DNA of 23,409 nt from Pseudomonadota bacterium (GTDB taxonomy: Bacteria; Myxococcota_A; Polyangia; Polyangiales; Polyangiaceae), in the NCBI GenBank assembly GCA_023398955.1, contig JAEWRL010000213.1, positions 1-23,409 on the forward strand. Direction: 5' to 3'. This document shows, one piece after another, positions 8,607 to 16,859 of the stretch. The notes below the pieces were generated by a model. That model was not told the DNA's origin. It ran no database searches and worked only from the letters and a program-made list of their open reading frames with translations. The first letter of the stretch is position 1, and every line of letters begins with the position of its first letter. A program made the position numbers and the translations under genes.

Positions 8607-9599
8607 TCAGAAGCGTGCTCGAAAGACGGCGGATGCCCCTGAACGGGTTGGCGCGAGGCCAATCTTTGCTTCGGCGTCGTCGCTGGGTCCGGACACTGTG
8701 AAATAGACGATGGTCGCCGCAGCGAGCGTCGCGGCGCCGAGCCCCGCCGCGTAGTAGGAATACGTGAACTTGTCGCGGATCTCGTCGACCTCCTCCGGAT
8801 CGCAACCGGGGCTACAGGAGGACTCGAGCTCGTCATGGTCCTGAATCCCGGTGATGCGCAGGTAGGCGAAGGCTCCGAAGGAGACGACAGATGCGCCGGC
8901 GAGGATGTAGCTGGCCAGGGGAATGCCGCGATCTTCGGGGGTGGCGGCGGGAGGCGGCAGCCCTGGGTCCGAGGGCGCCGACGTGGGCGGAGCTTCGGCC
9001 TCACCGAAAACGACCTCCACCACCCGATTCCGATCACCAACGAGCGCTACGTGAGAGAGCTCGATAGGCTCCCGACCCGGAACCGAGAAGCGCAGCTGGT
9101 GCATGCCCGGATCTAGTTCGACGGGCTTTCCGTCGAGCCGCTCGACGATCGGCTCACCATCCATCTCGACGGAGACTTCCGCTAGGTATCCGCCGCCCGC
9201 CTGACGCGCAGCGAGGACGATGCTCGGTATCTCCTTGCCGATGGTCTCGTAGAGCTCGATGCACTCGGCCACGATGGCTGGGTTGCAGCGTTCCTGGGAG
9301 CACGTCTTGGCGTGCTCCCGAGCCGCCTTCAAGTGCCCATCCCGACGCTCCGTTTGGGCGGATTCGTAGGCGCCCGCACAGTCCACTGGTTCCGCGGGAG
9401 GCTGCTCGCCCTCCGTCGCCGCTGCCTCGCTCCCGGCAGGCTCGACGGATGACACCGGAACTTCGTCCTGCTCCGAAACGCTCGCCTGGGCGCACACGAC
9501 GCGAGGGAGCCCGAGAAGCAGGGTAGCGAGGCCAGGAACCATCGCGCGGTTCAGGACGCCCCGCCCCGACAGAGTTGAGTGAAAATTTCCAAATCTCAT
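8607..9599 (-). CDS. PEGA-domain membrane protein with Cys motif (copy A)
   Basis: An exported protein of 330 aa. It has a signal peptide (core VPGLATLLLGLPRVV, cleavage probably after AQA), an acidic Pro/Ala linker, then a helical Cys region with spacing C-x25-C-x4-C-x7-C (first Cys about 74). A PEGA-like beta domain (about 135-199) contains VEMDGEPI, ERLDGKPVELDPGMHQLRF. Two transmembrane helices follow (about 229-247 and 281-302), separated by a loop with CSPGC (262-266). The last residues (VFRARF) end in an aromatic. It is a paralogue of the protein at 12896-13771: Cys spacing and loop position agree. Function unknown; PEGA domains are usually surface or envelope beta modules. ATG at 9599 is chosen (AAGGA 9 bases upstream). 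An in-frame ATG at 9626 overlaps the stop of the upstream lipoprotein (ATGA), so translational coupling is possible. Confidence 0.85.
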   Translation of the reverse strand: MRFGNFHSTLSGRGVLNRAMVPGLATLLLGLPRVVCAQASVSEQDEVPVSSVEPAGSEAAATEGEQPPAEPVDCAGAYESAQTERRDGHLKAAREHAKTCSQERCNPAIVAECIELYETIGKEIPSIVLAARQAGGGYLAEVSVEMDGEPIVERLDGKPVELDPGMHQLRFSVPGREPIELSHVALVGDRNRVVEVVFGEAEAPPTSAPSDPGLPPPAATPEDRGIPLASYILAGASVVSFGAFAYLRITGIQDHDELESSCSPGCDPEEVDEIRDKFTYSYYAAGLGAATLAAATIVYFTVSGPSDDAEAKIGLAPTRSGASAVFRARF

Positions 9600-9622
9600 G
9601 GTCGTGGTTCCTTCGTCGGCGC

Positions 9623-11068
9623 TCATGGCACGAATGCGAGATCGTCGACCCAGTAGTCGAAGGTCACTCCGGGATTGGTGCGGAACTGAAGCTGCAGCTG
9701 AGCGGCAAGATCGGGCGCCGTCGGGATGGGGTCGCCCCCTGGTTCAAGCGTCAGTTCGTCGAAATTCACCGTGAAGCGCCGCCACTCTGCGGACAAGGTG
9801 ACAGAGGTGTACCAGTGGTGATCGCAGACTTCGCACGTCCGGGCATCGTAGATGCCGGTCGTGTTGATGTCCGGGAAGACGACGTGCAGGGCCAGGGAGC
9901 TCGCGGCCCGACCCCAGAAGGTGATACCCGAATAGCCAGAAACATCGTGAACCTCCATGGGCTGGGTGTAATTGAGCCCCACGCCAGCACCCCAACTGGA
10001 GAATCCGGAGCCCTGATGATGGATGGCGAACTCGCTGTCCTCGCCCCGCGGCATAGGGAGGGGCTCTACGCTCCACTCCATGGACCCCACACCGTCATCG
10101 AAGAAGTACCAGGTCCCGCCCCGGCCTCCTTGCGCGGCAACGATGAGGTCACCATCTTCGAAGTTGTCGATGATGGCCTCTGCGGGAACCTCGATGTCGG
10201 CAACGCACGTGCCATTGTCACACACGCCGCTCGCGCAGTCACTCATGGCGTTGCAGGAGTCCCCGAGCTGGCAGAACTTCTCGGGCACACACGCGCCACC
10301 ACAGTCCTTGTCACCCTCGTCCTGATTCTGAATACCATCGGAACAGGAGGCTTTGACACAGGAGTTGTTGCTGCACACCCGGCTTTCGCAGTCTGAAGCG
10401 CGAACGCAACGCAGGTCGTCACCGCAGGGGGCGCAGTCAGCGCCGCCGCAGTCGATGTCCGTCTCGTCCGCCTCGAGCACCTCGCTCAGGCAATGGTCCG
10501 TGCAGACCTCATCGAGGCAGAACCCCGACTCGCAATCGGAATCGCCGATGCAGCCTACGCCGTCGGCGCATCGAAGTGCGGGAGCACAACTACCACCGCA
10601 GTCGACACCCGTTTCGTCCTGGTTCTTCACTTCATCGCTGCAGCTTGGCTCGCGGCAACGGCCGCCCGTGCAGTAGTCCGATGCGCAGTCCGGGTTGCTG
10701 TCGCACTTGCGACCCGTCGTGCAGCGGGAGCACTCGCTGGAACCGCCGCAGTCAACATCCGTCTCATTGACGTCCTCGATGGCGTTGTCACAGCTCGGCT
10801 CGATGAAGGTCCCACCCGCTGCGCCGCTCGTTCCGTCCGATCCGGCGGCGCCACCGGGTGCCGCACCAGCACTCCCATTGGCGCCGCTTGCGCCTGCGGA
10901 ACCGTCGGAGCCTGCGTGTCCGTACTCAGCGCTGAGAGCGTCGAGATCGGGTTCGCACGCCAGAGCGACGACCGCAGCAAGACCGAGAGCGAGGAGCGCT
11001 CCCGAAGCGATGCGGCGCCGAGCACCAACCGAGACGAGCTTCGAGTTCGAGTGTGGTGGAGCGATCAT
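9623..11068 (-). CDS. Cys-repeat lipoprotein with C-terminal carbohydrate-binding-like domain
   Basis: A predicted surface lipoprotein of 481 aa. The signal peptide ends at a lipobox ALAC (Cys about 38), followed by a Gly/Ser/Ala linker. Four tandem Cys-rich repeats of about 45-50 residues come next (about 90-290). Each has the pattern SC-x-D-x-(I/V)...DE-T-x-(V/I)-DCGG...C...DC-x-S-x-x-C...C. The C-terminal about 180 residues (starting IDNFEDGD) form a beta-sandwich-like domain ending FDYWVDDLAFV. It resembles galactose-binding or carbohydrate-binding modules common in myxobacterial lipoproteins. This is inference from pattern; ligand unknown. Its stop is 23 bases before the start of the PEGA gene, so the two are probably one transcript. 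ATG at 11068 is preferred because it gives a compact signal peptide; an in-frame ATG at 11125 would add 19 residues. Neither has a good ribosome-binding site. Confidence 0.82.
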   Translation of the reverse strand: MIAPPHSNSKLVSVGARRRIASGALLALGLAAVVALACEPDLDALSAEYGHAGSDGSAGASGANGSAGAAPGGAAGSDGTSGAAGGTFIEPSCDNAIEDVNETDVDCGGSSECSRCTTGRKCDSNPDCASDYCTGGRCREPSCSDEVKNQDETGVDCGGSCAPALRCADGVGCIGDSDCESGFCLDEVCTDHCLSEVLEADETDIDCGGADCAPCGDDLRCVRASDCESRVCSNNSCVKASCSDGIQNQDEGDKDCGGACVPEKFCQLGDSCNAMSDCASGVCDNGTCVADIEVPAEAIIDNFEDGDLIVAAQGGRGGTWYFFDDGVGSMEWSVEPLPMPRGEDSEFAIHHQGSGFSSWGAGVGLNYTQPMEVHDVSGYSGITFWGRAASSLALHVVFPDINTTGIYDARTCEVCDHHWYTSVTLSAEWRRFTVNFDELTLEPGGDPIPTAPDLAAQLQLQFRTNPGVTFDYWVDDLAFVP

Positions 11069-11456
11069 GGGAGTACCGGAAGTTCCCCATGCGACGCTCT
11101 CCGCCTCGGGCGGCGGCGCTCGCATGAACGCTGGGAAGAGGGCTGAAGGGACAGGCGGGAGACTCTCGTCGCCGCTCGCTCAGTGCTGCGCATCGTATCT
11201 ACCAGCTTATTCGATCGCTCGTCACGGAAAAATGCCCCAGCGGACGGGGGCCGCCAATTCCGGGGCCGGGGGAAGCTCGAACCTGGTCGGAGAAGGTCGG
11301 ACCTCACCCCACGCTGCCGAGCCTCGTCGTGGCCGAACCCGTGGTCATGAGACTCCGGGCCTTCGCGCGGATCGTCAGCTCGCGGCGGCGAGCTCGCGGC
11401 GTTCATGCTGGCGCAGCACGAGACGGGATCCGCGCGCGATGACCCCCTGAGCGATT
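11069..11456. other. Intergenic region between the two lipoprotein genes
   Basis: About 390 bases between the start of one minus-strand lipoprotein gene (11068) and the stop of the next (11457). No convincing gene. It should contain a promoter for the 11068-8607 transcript; no clear box was recognised. A perfect 7-bp hairpin AGCTCGC-GGCG-GCGAGCT lies at 11377-11394, about 60 bases beyond the stop at 11457. It may end the operon starting at 15618, but it has no U-tract. Confidence 0.45.
11377..11394. terminator. Hairpin past the copy-B operon
   Basis: A perfect 7-bp stem, AGCTCGC / GCGAGCT, with a 4-base loop. It is located downstream (minus direction) of the last gene of the kinase B operon. 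No U-run follows, so it could be a factor-dependent 3' end structure or chance in GC-rich DNA. Confidence 0.3.
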
Positions 11457-12884
11457 TCACGGCGGGATGTTGTCGATCACGAATGCCACCCGCTCACTGA
11501 CGGCTTCATGAGCGATGGTGGGGACGACGCCGAGACTGTATCGGATGGGCTTACGGGTGACTTGTCCACTGCCGAAGACGAACCTGGAGCTGTTTCCGTC
11601 GGCGACTCCATAGCTCTCGGGTAGTGAGTCATCCCCGTGTTGGATGAGAAAGAGCGAGCTGTTTGCGGCAGCGCTCGGGCTCGTCAGATAGACCCATTCC
11701 GCAGGCCCCTCCAGATCCCCGAGAAAACCCACCTTGGCGCTCTGCGCTTCCCCGGAGGAGAGCACGAGCTGGTCCGTATCATCTAGGTTGCCTCCGGGCA
11801 CGCCATGATAAGTAAACCCGAAGGGCTCCGCGGCTCGATTGATGGTGACGGTGACGTGCGTGAGGTAGAAGTCCCAGACAAGCCAGTAATACTCACCGTC
11901 CACCGGCTTGGATACGAGACGCAGGTGGCTCAACGTGACGCTCTGGGGATCGACGCTCGTGATCATTTCTGGCATCCCGAGGGTTGCTGGATCCCCAGGC
12001 TGGCAGCAGCCCCCCAGGTTCGGGACACCGCGGTTCGGGCGGTAGCCACTGCTGAAGCTGATCCACTTGCGTCCCCGGTTATCGGTGATCTCGACGAGGG
12101 CCCCGGCCGACTTGACGAGCCAATAACTCGCTGTCGGAGTGTGGATCTCGAACGCTGGAACCTGCTCGCCGTCGATGTCCCAGGTGGCCTCGTCGGAGTA
12201 GTTGATCCCACCTGCCACCGGCGAGTTGGGAATATCCGGGAGATCGGGCGCGATCGGAGCACCGCCGGTTCCCCCTTCACCGGCCACGCCGCCTCCGCCG
12301 GACTGGCCTCCGTGACTACCAGCGCCGCCAGGAGGCAATTCGCTGCCCCCAGCGCCTGCGACGCCCGAGCTGCCCGCGAAGGACGAGCCGCCGTCGCCTG
12401 GCACTCCACCGATGCTGCCGGCACCGCCATTCCCGTCGCCGAATCCCCCGCTAGCGCCGGTACCCGCCGCACCAGAACCGGCCCCACCCCCCTCGGCCCC
12501 CCCAAAGCCGACGCTGCCTCCAACGCTCGGTGCCGTTCCGGCCGCTCCCGCCGGAGAGCCGGACCACCCGCCCGCTCCGCCCAGCGCCGGCAGTGCTCCT
12601 CCATCCGTCGCGGCGTCGCCTCCCGCGTGACTCCCGCTGCCTCCAGCCAGAGCCGTTCCCGCGAATCCGCCGTCAGAGTCCGCTCGCCCAGCACTCGAGC
12701 CAGCGGCCGCTTCCGGAGCGCCACCGGACTGCGAAGACCCTCCGCCAATAGTGAGAGCCCCAGCACCCCCGGAGCGTTCGTCGCCGGCCGCGGTGGCGTC
12801 CAGATCGCGCGATGGCATGCACCCAGAGCAGAGTGGTGCGGCAATCACCAACGGGAAGAGACCTCTCAGATCTGGCATGCTCAT
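11457..12884 (-). CDS. Gly-rich-linker lipoprotein with C-terminal beta domain
   Basis: A predicted lipoprotein of 475 aa. The signal peptide ends at a lipobox LCSGC (Cys 22). An unusually long Gly/Ala/Ser linker fills about residues 35-210. The mature domain (about 222-475) begins PVAGGINYSD and contains AFEIHTPTASYWLVKSAGA, ITDNRGRKWISF and YRPNRGVPNLG. It reads as a beta-rich extracellular domain. In memory it resembles secreted proteins of marine and soil bacteria with a phrase like WISY...YRGIPNLG that act on or bind polysaccharide; this was not checked. It is the third gene of the kinase B operon: its ATG lies 11 bases after the TGA of the PEGA gene. A second in-frame ATG at 12878 is possible. 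Function unknown. Confidence 0.82.
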   Translation of the reverse strand: MSMPDLRGLFPLVIAAPLCSGCMPSRDLDATAAGDERSGGAGALTIGGGSSQSGGAPEAAAGSSAGRADSDGGFAGTALAGGSGSHAGGDAATDGGALPALGGAGGWSGSPAGAAGTAPSVGGSVGFGGAEGGGAGSGAAGTGASGGFGDGNGGAGSIGGVPGDGGSSFAGSSGVAGAGGSELPPGGAGSHGGQSGGGGVAGEGGTGGAPIAPDLPDIPNSPVAGGINYSDEATWDIDGEQVPAFEIHTPTASYWLVKSAGALVEITDNRGRKWISFSSGYRPNRGVPNLGGCCQPGDPATLGMPEMITSVDPQSVTLSHLRLVSKPVDGEYYWLVWDFYLTHVTVTINRAAEPFGFTYHGVPGGNLDDTDQLVLSSGEAQSAKVGFLGDLEGPAEWVYLTSPSAAANSSLFLIQHGDDSLPESYGVADGNSSRFVFGSGQVTRKPIRYSLGVVPTIAHEAVSERVAFVIDNIPP

Positions 12885-12895
12885 GGACGTTGCTC

Positions 12896-13771
12896 TCAGA
12901 AGCTGCCTGTCAGCGACAGTCCTCTCGCGGAGGGAAGGAGGCTCAGCTGGACACTCGCAGCGCGCGGCGCTCTGCTCGCTCGGTATTCGAGGCCGACGAG
13001 CACGGCGCCGGAAACCAAGCCCGCCGCGCCTAGCCCGAGCGACAGGTTCGCGAAGAGGTAATCCCGCTTCACGCCATCCACCCTGGCTTGGCTGCAGTTT
13101 GGGGAGCAGTCATCGAGGCTGGAATCGTTAGCCCGCGCCGTCGAACCGAAGTAGGCGAACCCCACACCTCCCACGACGGCAGCCGACGCGGCGATGATCA
13201 TCGGCGCGGTGACGGTGAAGCCGGGCGCTGGCGCCCACTCCACGGGGGGCGCGGGGGTTTCAGCGGGAACGCCGTTCACACCAGGGAGCAATGGAGGGCT
13301 CAGTACGACGACCTCACGCCTGAGCTTCTCGCCTTCTGCAAAGACGAAACCCTTGGATTGCGGCTCCAGTCCGTCCGCTGAGAACGTGACGCGGTGCCTC
13401 CCAGGATTCACCTCGATGGCTCGACCATCGAGCGGTATTGGGTCCCCGTCATCAATGGTGACGTTCGATGACGTCGCCGCAGCGCCCGAAGCCGTCTCGA
13501 TACCAAAGACCACCGTAGGAGTCGAAGCCTGCACCTGAGCAAGCCAGTGCTGACAGTCGGCGTGCATCACGGCCGGGCACTCGGAGCTTCCGCAGAAGAC
13601 GAGGTTCTCCTTCGCTTCAATCAGCTTGCTTTCGCGCTGGAGCCGCTGCCCCGCTTCGTAGGCGTCCAGGCACCGCTGCTTGGCCTCGTCTTGGGCAGTG
13701 CCCACGCTGGCCCAAGCGAGGGAGGAGCAAAGCACGGATGACCAAAGCCGGACTGTGGCGATGCGGGGCAT
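12896..13771 (-). CDS. PEGA-like membrane protein with Cys motif (copy B)
   Basis: An exported protein of 291 aa, paralogous to the protein at 8607-9599. It has a signal peptide (core WSSVLCSSLAWASVG, cleavage near TAQ) and a helical Cys region with the same C-x25-C-x4-C-x7-C spacing (first Cys about 34). A beta domain contains VTIDDGDPIPLDGRAIEVNPGRHRVTF-like sequence (about 103-157), a shortened PEGA module. Two transmembrane helices (about 190-209 and 240-261) flank a loop with CSPNC (222-226). It ends in an aromatic (TGSF). Start choice: ATG at 13771 shares one base with the TGA of the upstream kinase (TGATG), implying coupled translation. GTG at 13780 lies three codons upstream in the same frame and has AAGGA just before it; both are possible. 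Role unknown; inferred partner of kinase B. Confidence 0.85.
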   Translation of the reverse strand: MPRIATVRLWSSVLCSSLAWASVGTAQDEAKQRCLDAYEAGQRLQRESKLIEAKENLVFCGSSECPAVMHADCQHWLAQVQASTPTVVFGIETASGAAATSSNVTIDDGDPIPLDGRAIEVNPGRHRVTFSADGLEPQSKGFVFAEGEKLRREVVVLSPPLLPGVNGVPAETPAPPVEWAPAPGFTVTAPMIIAASAAVVGGVGFAYFGSTARANDSSLDDCSPNCSQARVDGVKRDYLFANLSLGLGAAGLVSGAVLVGLEYRASRAPRAASVQLSLLPSARGLSLTGSF

Positions 13772-15618
13772 CAGATGCACCCGTCCTTGAAGTGCCGGAT
13801 GCCATCCAGGTCGAGATAGGTGGGTGGATCACAGTCGAGCACCGGCGTGCGAGGCGCGGGAGACTCACGGACGCTCTTGCCTTCGCTCTCCCCTCGCGGA
13901 GGCAAGACGGGCGTGGTATCGCGAGTGCGGCTCGAGGCGATTGCCGTCTCGTTCGGAGCGGATAGCGGTGCTGCGAGACCGTCCGTTGATTCAACCAGCA
14001 CGCCATGGTCCTCGGGCTGCTCCACTGCGACCGGCAGCGTGATCGGCTCGGGTCTCTCCACGAAGACCGGCGCCGCCGCAGGTGGAGTCGAAGCTCGCAC
14101 GGGAGCGCCCGCACCCGACAGAGGCCTTGAGAGGTAGACGTACAGTGCGATGGCGACGCCAGCAAACACCACGGCTCCGCCCCAGTGCCTCGCTCGCGTC
14201 CACCATCGTCCACGATGCGGCTCGAGCTCGGCAGGCGTCGAGGCTTCGTCGGGGAGCGAGGAGACACGGCTTACAGGTCCCAGCATCGCGGTCGGGATCT
14301 CCGTCCCCTCCACGACGGCCGCTGGAGGGGGGCGCAGGGAAGCCCGACGAGTCCCAGCTAGTCGGCGCGACCTCTCCTCCAAGCGAGACGGACAAAGGCG
14401 CGCCACGCAGTCGCCGATCGTCGAAGGCGTAGCGAGCGGTGCGATCCCCTCGAGCTCCAGCGCGAGCTCGCGCGCCGACCCATACCTGTTCTCCGGATCG
14501 CGCTGTAGGGCGCGCAGCACAATCCTATCCAGCTTCTTGGGAACGGCTGGATTGAAACGGCTCGGGGCCAACACAGGCTCGTTCAGCACTCGGTCGATGA
14601 TGGCCGCCTCCGAGACATCGGGAGCGCGAAAGAGGCGCCTGCCAGCCAGCGTCTCCCAGAGGACGATCCCAGCTGCAAAGATGTCAGTGCGCCGGTCCAG
14701 GGACCTACCCTGTATCTGCTCGGGTGACAAGTACGCGAATTTGCCCGTCAGGTGTCCCACCGACGTGACCTGCTGATCCGTGTGCGACTTCGCGATGCCG
14801 AAGTCTAATACCTTTGCATGTCCATCTCGACCGATGATGATGTTGTGGGGAGAGAAGTCTCGGTGAACGATCCTGAGCGGACGCCCGTCGTCGTCAGTGG
14901 CCTCGTGAGCAGCGTGGAGTCCATGCAAAACGGGCACCAGAATCCCCGCAGTGACGTTCAGCGGCAGGATCTCCGAGGCAGCGCTCGCGTCCGTGCAGAG
15001 CGCCTTCAGTGTCACCCCGTCGACATACTCCATCACGAGCAAGAGCTCGTCGTCCCATTGCACCACGTCGAAGGTCTGGACGATGCTCGGATGAAACAGT
15101 CGCGCATTGAGCCAGGCCTCATTACGAAACCTCGCCACGAAGGTCTCGTCCGCAGCGAACTGTGGGTGCATGCGCTTGATCGCGACGAGCCGGGAAAAGT
15201 CCGCAGCACCAGTGAGACTCCCGAGGTAGACCGAGGCCATGCCGCCGGCCGCGATGCGCTCGTGTAGCGTGTACCTGCCAATGACCACACCCGGACGCCG
15301 CGGCGGGGGTGGAGCAAGGGAGTCTGAATCGGCCAGTGGCCGAGCAGCGTCCCGGGCAACGCTTGCGGGGCCAGACAAGGCTGGCCGCTGGCTCGCGGCA
15401 TTCTCACTGATCGGCATGACAGGCCCAAGTATGCGGGTGCGAGTGGAGTCGGTTGCCCTCGCGTCACGATGATCCCCGGCAGCGGCAGGCACTGCAAGCC
15501 CACGCGGGTCTCTGTCGTCACCACCGCTCACGGCCAACGAACCGGGCAGTCCTTCGGCCCCGGCGGCCGGAGCTGAGAGGACGGACTTCAATCCGAGCCG
15601 AGAATCTTTGGAGGGCAA
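13771..15618 (-). CDS. Transmembrane Ser/Thr protein kinase (kinase B)
   Basis: A PknB-type kinase of 615 aa with a disordered N-terminal extension of about 110 residues. The catalytic domain (about 114-395) has a Gly-loop variant IAAGGMASV (122-130), Lys148 (VAIKRM), Glu167, a catalytic loop HRDFSPHN (252-259), DFG (272-274) and SPEQ (298-301). It should be active. A single transmembrane helix lies at about 478-496, followed by a Pro/Ala-rich outer region without a PEGA domain. The last 20 residues align ungapped with the end of kinase A, including Cys596 and Cys614. The start is a TTG at 15618 with GGGGAG about 9 bases upstream. ATG at 15417 (residue 68) is an alternative that lacks a ribosome-binding site. 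First gene of a three-gene operon with the PEGA protein and the Gly-rich lipoprotein. Confidence 0.93.
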   Translation of the reverse strand: MPSKDSRLGLKSVLSAPAAGAEGLPGSLAVSGGDDRDPRGLAVPAAAGDHRDARATDSTRTRILGPVMPISENAASQRPALSGPASVARDAARPLADSDSLAPPPPRRPGVVIGRYTLHERIAAGGMASVYLGSLTGAADFSRLVAIKRMHPQFAADETFVARFRNEAWLNARLFHPSIVQTFDVVQWDDELLLVMEYVDGVTLKALCTDASAASEILPLNVTAGILVPVLHGLHAAHEATDDDGRPLRIVHRDFSPHNIIIGRDGHAKVLDFGIAKSHTDQQVTSVGHLTGKFAYLSPEQIQGRSLDRRTDIFAAGIVLWETLAGRRLFRAPDVSEAAIIDRVLNEPVLAPSRFNPAVPKKLDRIVLRALQRDPENRYGSARELALELEGIAPLATPSTIGDCVARLCPSRLEERSRRLAGTRRASLRPPPAAVVEGTEIPTAMLGPVSRVSSLPDEASTPAELEPHRGRWWTRARHWGGAVVFAGVAIALYVYLSRPLSGAGAPVRASTPPAAAPVFVERPEPITLPVAVEQPEDHGVLVESTDGLAAPLSAPNETAIASSRTRDTTPVLPPRGESEGKSVRESPAPRTPVLDCDPPTYLDLDGIRHFKDGCI

Positions 15619-16082
15619 CTACGAACTCTCCCCGCATCTAATGCACGAGCGAGCGATGGCACGCGACGAGTTCCGCCCGACGACGTGAGGCGCGCGAGCA
15701 GCGAGGTGTGGTCAGCACCCGACCACGCCAATGTGAGAGTATGACAGCGGCCCGCGCGCCTTGCCACGCGCGCTTTCAGGAACGAGCTGGCGACGAGGTA
15801 GGGAAATGGCCCCCTTCGCCCCCGCGCTCGAACGGATGACTGCCAACTGACCGCGCTACCAGCCGGCGCCATGACCCACGGCGCACTCATGCCGGGGAGC
15901 GGCTCCCGAGGCCTTGCACCCGGGCGTCCTGTGCGCTGGCCGCGCACGGCGGGATGCGAAGTGCGCGACACCGTTTTGCAGGTTCCGTCGGGCGGCGAGC
16001 ACGGTGGCGGTGTCGCGCCTCACGGGCGAGCAGTGAGGAGACGTGATAGGTTGTCGCACCGGACTTTCGGCCTTTTTTGCGT
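15619..16082. other. Divergent intergenic region between kinase B and the DjlA-like gene
   Basis: About 460 bases. It should hold the promoter of the kinase B operon (minus) and that of the DjlA-like gene (plus). Open frames here are short and domain-free. No clear promoter boxes, terminators or repeats were recognised. Confidence 0.4.
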
Positions 16083-16859
16083 ATGTGTCTCTTCATCATC
16101 ATCGGTGCACTCCTTGGACTCTGGATCCGCGGCCTCCCCGGCCTCCTCGTCGGTGGCGCAGTGGGTTACGCCGTGGGGTATCTCGCGCAGACCACGGCGC
16201 GCAGGAGATTGCGCCAGGCGCGGGATCAGTTCATCGAAACGACCTTCGCGGTGATGGGAGCGCTGTGCAAGGCGGACGGCGTCGTCACCCGCGACGAGAT
16301 TCGGATTGTCCAGCAGATCTTCGCGCGCTTGCATCTCTCGACCGACCAAAAGGAAGTGGCCAAGGCCGCTTTCAGCCGCGGCAAGGCCCCCGACTTCGAT
16401 CTCGACGCCACCGTGAGCGGGTTCGCGCGCTCAGCGCCTCGCGGCGGGATCCTCTCTCAGCTCTTCCTCCAGCTGCAGCTGCTGGCCGTCGCCGCGGACG
16501 GTCAGGTGCATCCGGCCGAGCGCGCCATGCTCGTTCAGGTGGCCCGGGGCCTTGGCTTGGCCGAGCATGACGTGGCCCGGCTAGAGGCGCTGCTCAGAGC
16601 GGCGGCAGACGGGCCCGCGATGCATGGTGGCCCGCCGCCGCGGCAACGGCTCGAGGACGCCTATGCTGCCCTTGGCGTGCCGGCGGACGCAGCCGAGCCC
16701 GAGATCAAGCGAGCGTACCGCAAGATGATGAGTGAGAACCATCCAGACAAGATCGCCTCCAAGGGCCTTCCAGAGAGCATGCGCGAGCTGGCCGAAGAGC
16801 GAGCACGGGAGATCAACGCAGCGTACGACCTGATCAAGCAGGCGCGGCAGTTCAGCTGA
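16083..16859 (+). CDS. djlA: DjlA-like co-chaperone (TerB + DnaJ domains)
   Basis: A protein of 258 aa with the DjlA architecture. An N-terminal membrane segment has Gly-x-x-x-Gly repeats (about 4-35; LLVGGAVGYAVGYLA). A TerB-like helical domain (about 48-170) has two acidic sites, CKADGVVTRDE and AADGQVHPAERAM. A C-terminal J domain (about 190-258) carries the HPD motif at 220-222 (ENHPDKIASKG) and ends EINAAYDLIKQ. DjlA proteins are membrane-anchored partners that stimulate DnaK. The linker between TerB and J domain is short, and total length is near the family norm of about 250-270 aa. ATG at 16083 is chosen; a TTG at 16077 in the same frame is possible. Neither has a clear ribosome-binding site. 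Monocistronic by appearance. Confidence 0.9.
   Translation: MCLFIIIGALLGLWIRGLPGLLVGGAVGYAVGYLAQTTARRRLRQARDQFIETTFAVMGALCKADGVVTRDEIRIVQQIFARLHLSTDQKEVAKAAFSRGKAPDFDLDATVSGFARSAPRGGILSQLFLQLQLLAVAADGQVHPAERAMLVQVARGLGLAEHDVARLEALLRAAADGPAMHGGPPPRQRLEDAYAALGVPADAAEPEIKRAYRKMMSENHPDKIASKGLPESMRELAEERAREINAAYDLIKQARQFS

Noticed and set aside
11805..13061. A 418-aa plus-strand frame opposite the Gly-rich lipoprotein gene.
   Set aside because: The Gly/Ala-rich linker produces long stop-free frames on all registers; the minus-strand frame has the lipobox and operon context.
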